DNA from: Solobacterium sp. UBA636
Lineage (GTDB): Bacteria; Bacillota_I; Bacilli_A; Erysipelotrichales; Erysipelotrichaceae
NCBI GenBank assembly: GCA_002299675.1
Contig: DBOW01000121.1
Span: forward strand, 18,221 to 35,024
Direction of reading: 5' to 3'
DNA: 16,804 nucleotides
Positions 15,930 through 16,804 of the stretch are shown piece by piece. The number at the start of each line of letters is the position of its first letter. Within the stretch, counting starts at the first letter, position 1. Both the position numbers and the translations under genes were made by a program. The notes under the pieces are model-generated. The model was not told the DNA's origin and did no database searches. It saw only the letters and a program-made list of their open reading frames with translations.

Positions 15930-16669
15930 GAGCTAATTGTATCATTTTTTATAATCTTATATGGCACTAAATAAGTTGTACCGATAAACAGACCTTTTGC
16001 AAACTCACATTCCAGCACTATGCCATTTTTCTTAGCCAGCTTATTAAGATTGTAGTCAATACGGTTTAAATCTTCTATATTAATTCTGTCTACATCATAT
16101 CTGGCTTCTTTTAAAAGATCAGAAGTAGAATATCTTGTTTCTTCATTAATATGACTCTTAAGAACCTCAAAAACCTCTTCAGATATTCTGTCGAGTACTT
16201 CAAAATCAGTTATTTCGACAGTTTTCTTTGCCTGTAAAACAAGATGAACAAGATATTCGCTGGTTCCATCTTCCAGTTTCTTTTCGCCATCTGGTACAAA
16301 TCCATGTCTTTGATAAAAGCGTATGCCCTTTACATTTTTTTCTAATGCCCACAGTTCCTTAGAACCAAGATTTTCTTTGGCATATTCAATTAAAGAACCG
16401 CCAATTCCTTCGTTCTGGAAAAAGGTATCCACATATAGCTTTTCTATTTCAATACCATTAATCTTAATAAAACCCTTTAGTATTTCATCTTCATATACAT
16501 AATATGAATAGATATCTTTCTTATACTCCAGGGCAACACTTAATACATTAAGTTCTCTAAAGGAATAATTTATATCTTTAAAGATGGGGTAGAAATTAAC
16601 ACGATTATTAAAAACAAATATCTCCGCCATTCTAACCACATCTTCTACTGTAGCTTTTCTTATTTTCAC
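15920..16669 (-). CDS. GNAT-family N-acetyltransferase with unassigned C-terminal domain
   Basis: A 249-residue protein. Residues 1 to about 146 form a GNAT acetyltransferase, with the acetyl-CoA-binding QNEGIGGSL at 85-93 (Q-x-x-G-x-G type), a preceding IEKLYVD strand and the late KGIRFYQRHGF motif typical of small-molecule or protein acetyltransferases. The acceptor cannot be predicted. Residues from about 150 to 249 form a separate charged region, rich in Glu, Asp and Lys, predicted largely helical and ending in a short hydrophobic stretch (GLFIGTTYLVPYKII); I recognise no family there. The start is a GTG at 16667-16669 with GGAGG six bases upstream; the nearby ATG is followed at once by a stop. 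It is the first gene after the terminator at 16712-16744 and overlaps trmB by 10 nt. Confidence 0.85.
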   Translation of the reverse strand: MKIRKATVEDVVRMAEIFVFNNRVNFYPIFKDINYSFRELNVLSVALEYKKDIYSYYVYEDEILKGFIKINGIEIEKLYVDTFFQNEGIGGSLIEYAKENLGSKELWALEKNVKGIRFYQRHGFVPDGEKKLEDGTSEYLVHLVLQAKKTVEITDFEVLDRISEEVFEVLKSHINEETRYSTSDLLKEARYDVDRINIEDLNRIDYNLNKLAKKNGIVLECEFAKGLFIGTTYLVPYKIIKNDTISSCE

Positions 16670-16693
16670 AACATGCCTCCATGCAACTACATT

Positions 16694-16735
16694 ATTATAA
16701 CCTCAGATTATAAAAAATGTACCCCTGTAAAGGAA
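16694..16735 (-). promoter_or_regulatory. Putative promoter of the GNAT-trmB-polA operon
   Basis: On the minus strand two perfect TATAAT hexamers occur at 16712-16707 and 16699-16694, both between the upstream terminator and the GTG at 16669. Neither has a good -35: the first would use TTCCTT and the second GTACAT at 17-bp spacing, both inside the terminator stem. The location is right and the -10 elements are strong, but the assignment is by eye. Confidence 0.42.
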
Positions 16736-16744
16736 TACATTTTT
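16712..16744 (-). terminator. Rho-independent terminator of the gene at the right edge
   Basis: On the minus strand AAAAATGTATTCC and GGGGTACATTTTT can pair over 13 positions (two of them G-U) around the loop TTTACA, and the distal arm runs into six Ts. The hairpin begins right at the stop codon of the right-edge gene (16743-16745). The G-U pairs form only in the minus-strand transcript, so termination should favour that direction. Confidence 0.8.
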
Positions 16745-16804
16745 ATTTACTCTCAAATTCAGCTTTCTTTTTGTAGAACTTATCAAAAGACATATGAAGC
16801 TTTT
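16743..16804 (-). CDS. Unidentified gene, C-terminal tail only (partial)
   Basis: One minus-strand frame is open from the right edge to a TAA at 16743-16745, encoding a tail of about 19 lysine-rich residues (KLHMSFDKFYKKKAEFESK). A terminator hairpin overlapping the stop supports this as a real gene end, and the direction agrees with the rest of the window. Too little is visible to name it. The other frames either stop early or read through the terminator. Confidence 0.5.
   Translation of the reverse strand, partial: KLHMSFDKFYKKKAEFESK

Noticed and set aside
1..16804. Alternative genetic code with UGA as tryptophan
   Set aside because: TGA acts as the stop of several genes at sensible family ends (for example dnaB, dnaI and the fused ATPase), and tryptophans are encoded by TGG.

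Overview
The window looks like a chromosomal segment of a low-GC Gram-positive bacterium (Bacillota). The gene order polA-mutM-coaE-dnaB-dnaI is typical of that phylum. The Gram-positive helicase loader pair DnaB/DnaI, an ECF-type vitamin/nucleoside transporter of the UPF0397 class and PepV-like and DUF62 proteins are all at home there. An Erysipelotrichia-like lineage is my best guess, by inference only. TGA is used as a normal stop, so it is not a UGA-Trp mollicute. I see no mobile element, phage gene, tRNA, rRNA or CRISPR array.

Every gene I can support lies on the minus strand, so transcription runs from high to low coordinates. At the right edge (16743-16804) the tail of an unidentified gene ends in a rho-independent hairpin. 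A new transcription unit then starts near 16700. It runs through a GNAT acetyltransferase with an unassigned C-terminal domain, trmB, a ZnuA/TroA-like lipoprotein, polA, mutM, coaE, dnaB, dnaI, pfkA, deoC and a DUF62 SAM hydrolase. Nearly all junctions overlap or are separated by 0-3 nt, so this is one housekeeping block joining tRNA modification, DNA repair, CoA synthesis, replication restart, glycolysis and deoxyribose catabolism.

The only sizeable gap is 5798-5918. It carries an inverted repeat and a plausible promoter. Below it lies a second tight block: a UPF0397-type ECF substrate-binding membrane protein, a fused double ATPase, an EcfT-like transmembrane protein, a PepV-like M20 dipeptidase, a second divergent DUF62 protein and the start of a zinc-ribbon membrane protein that runs off the left edge.

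The most interesting unit is the ECF transporter bracketed by two SAM-hydrolase paralogs and sharing its block with a dipeptidase. It suggests uptake and cleavage of an adenosyl- or amino-acid-containing compound; the ligand cannot be read from sequence. The downstream DUF62 copy has lost positions that contact ribose and methionine in the family. The other oddity is the metal-binding-protein homologue next to polA: it has one histidine in 345 residues and lacks the histidine ligands of its family.
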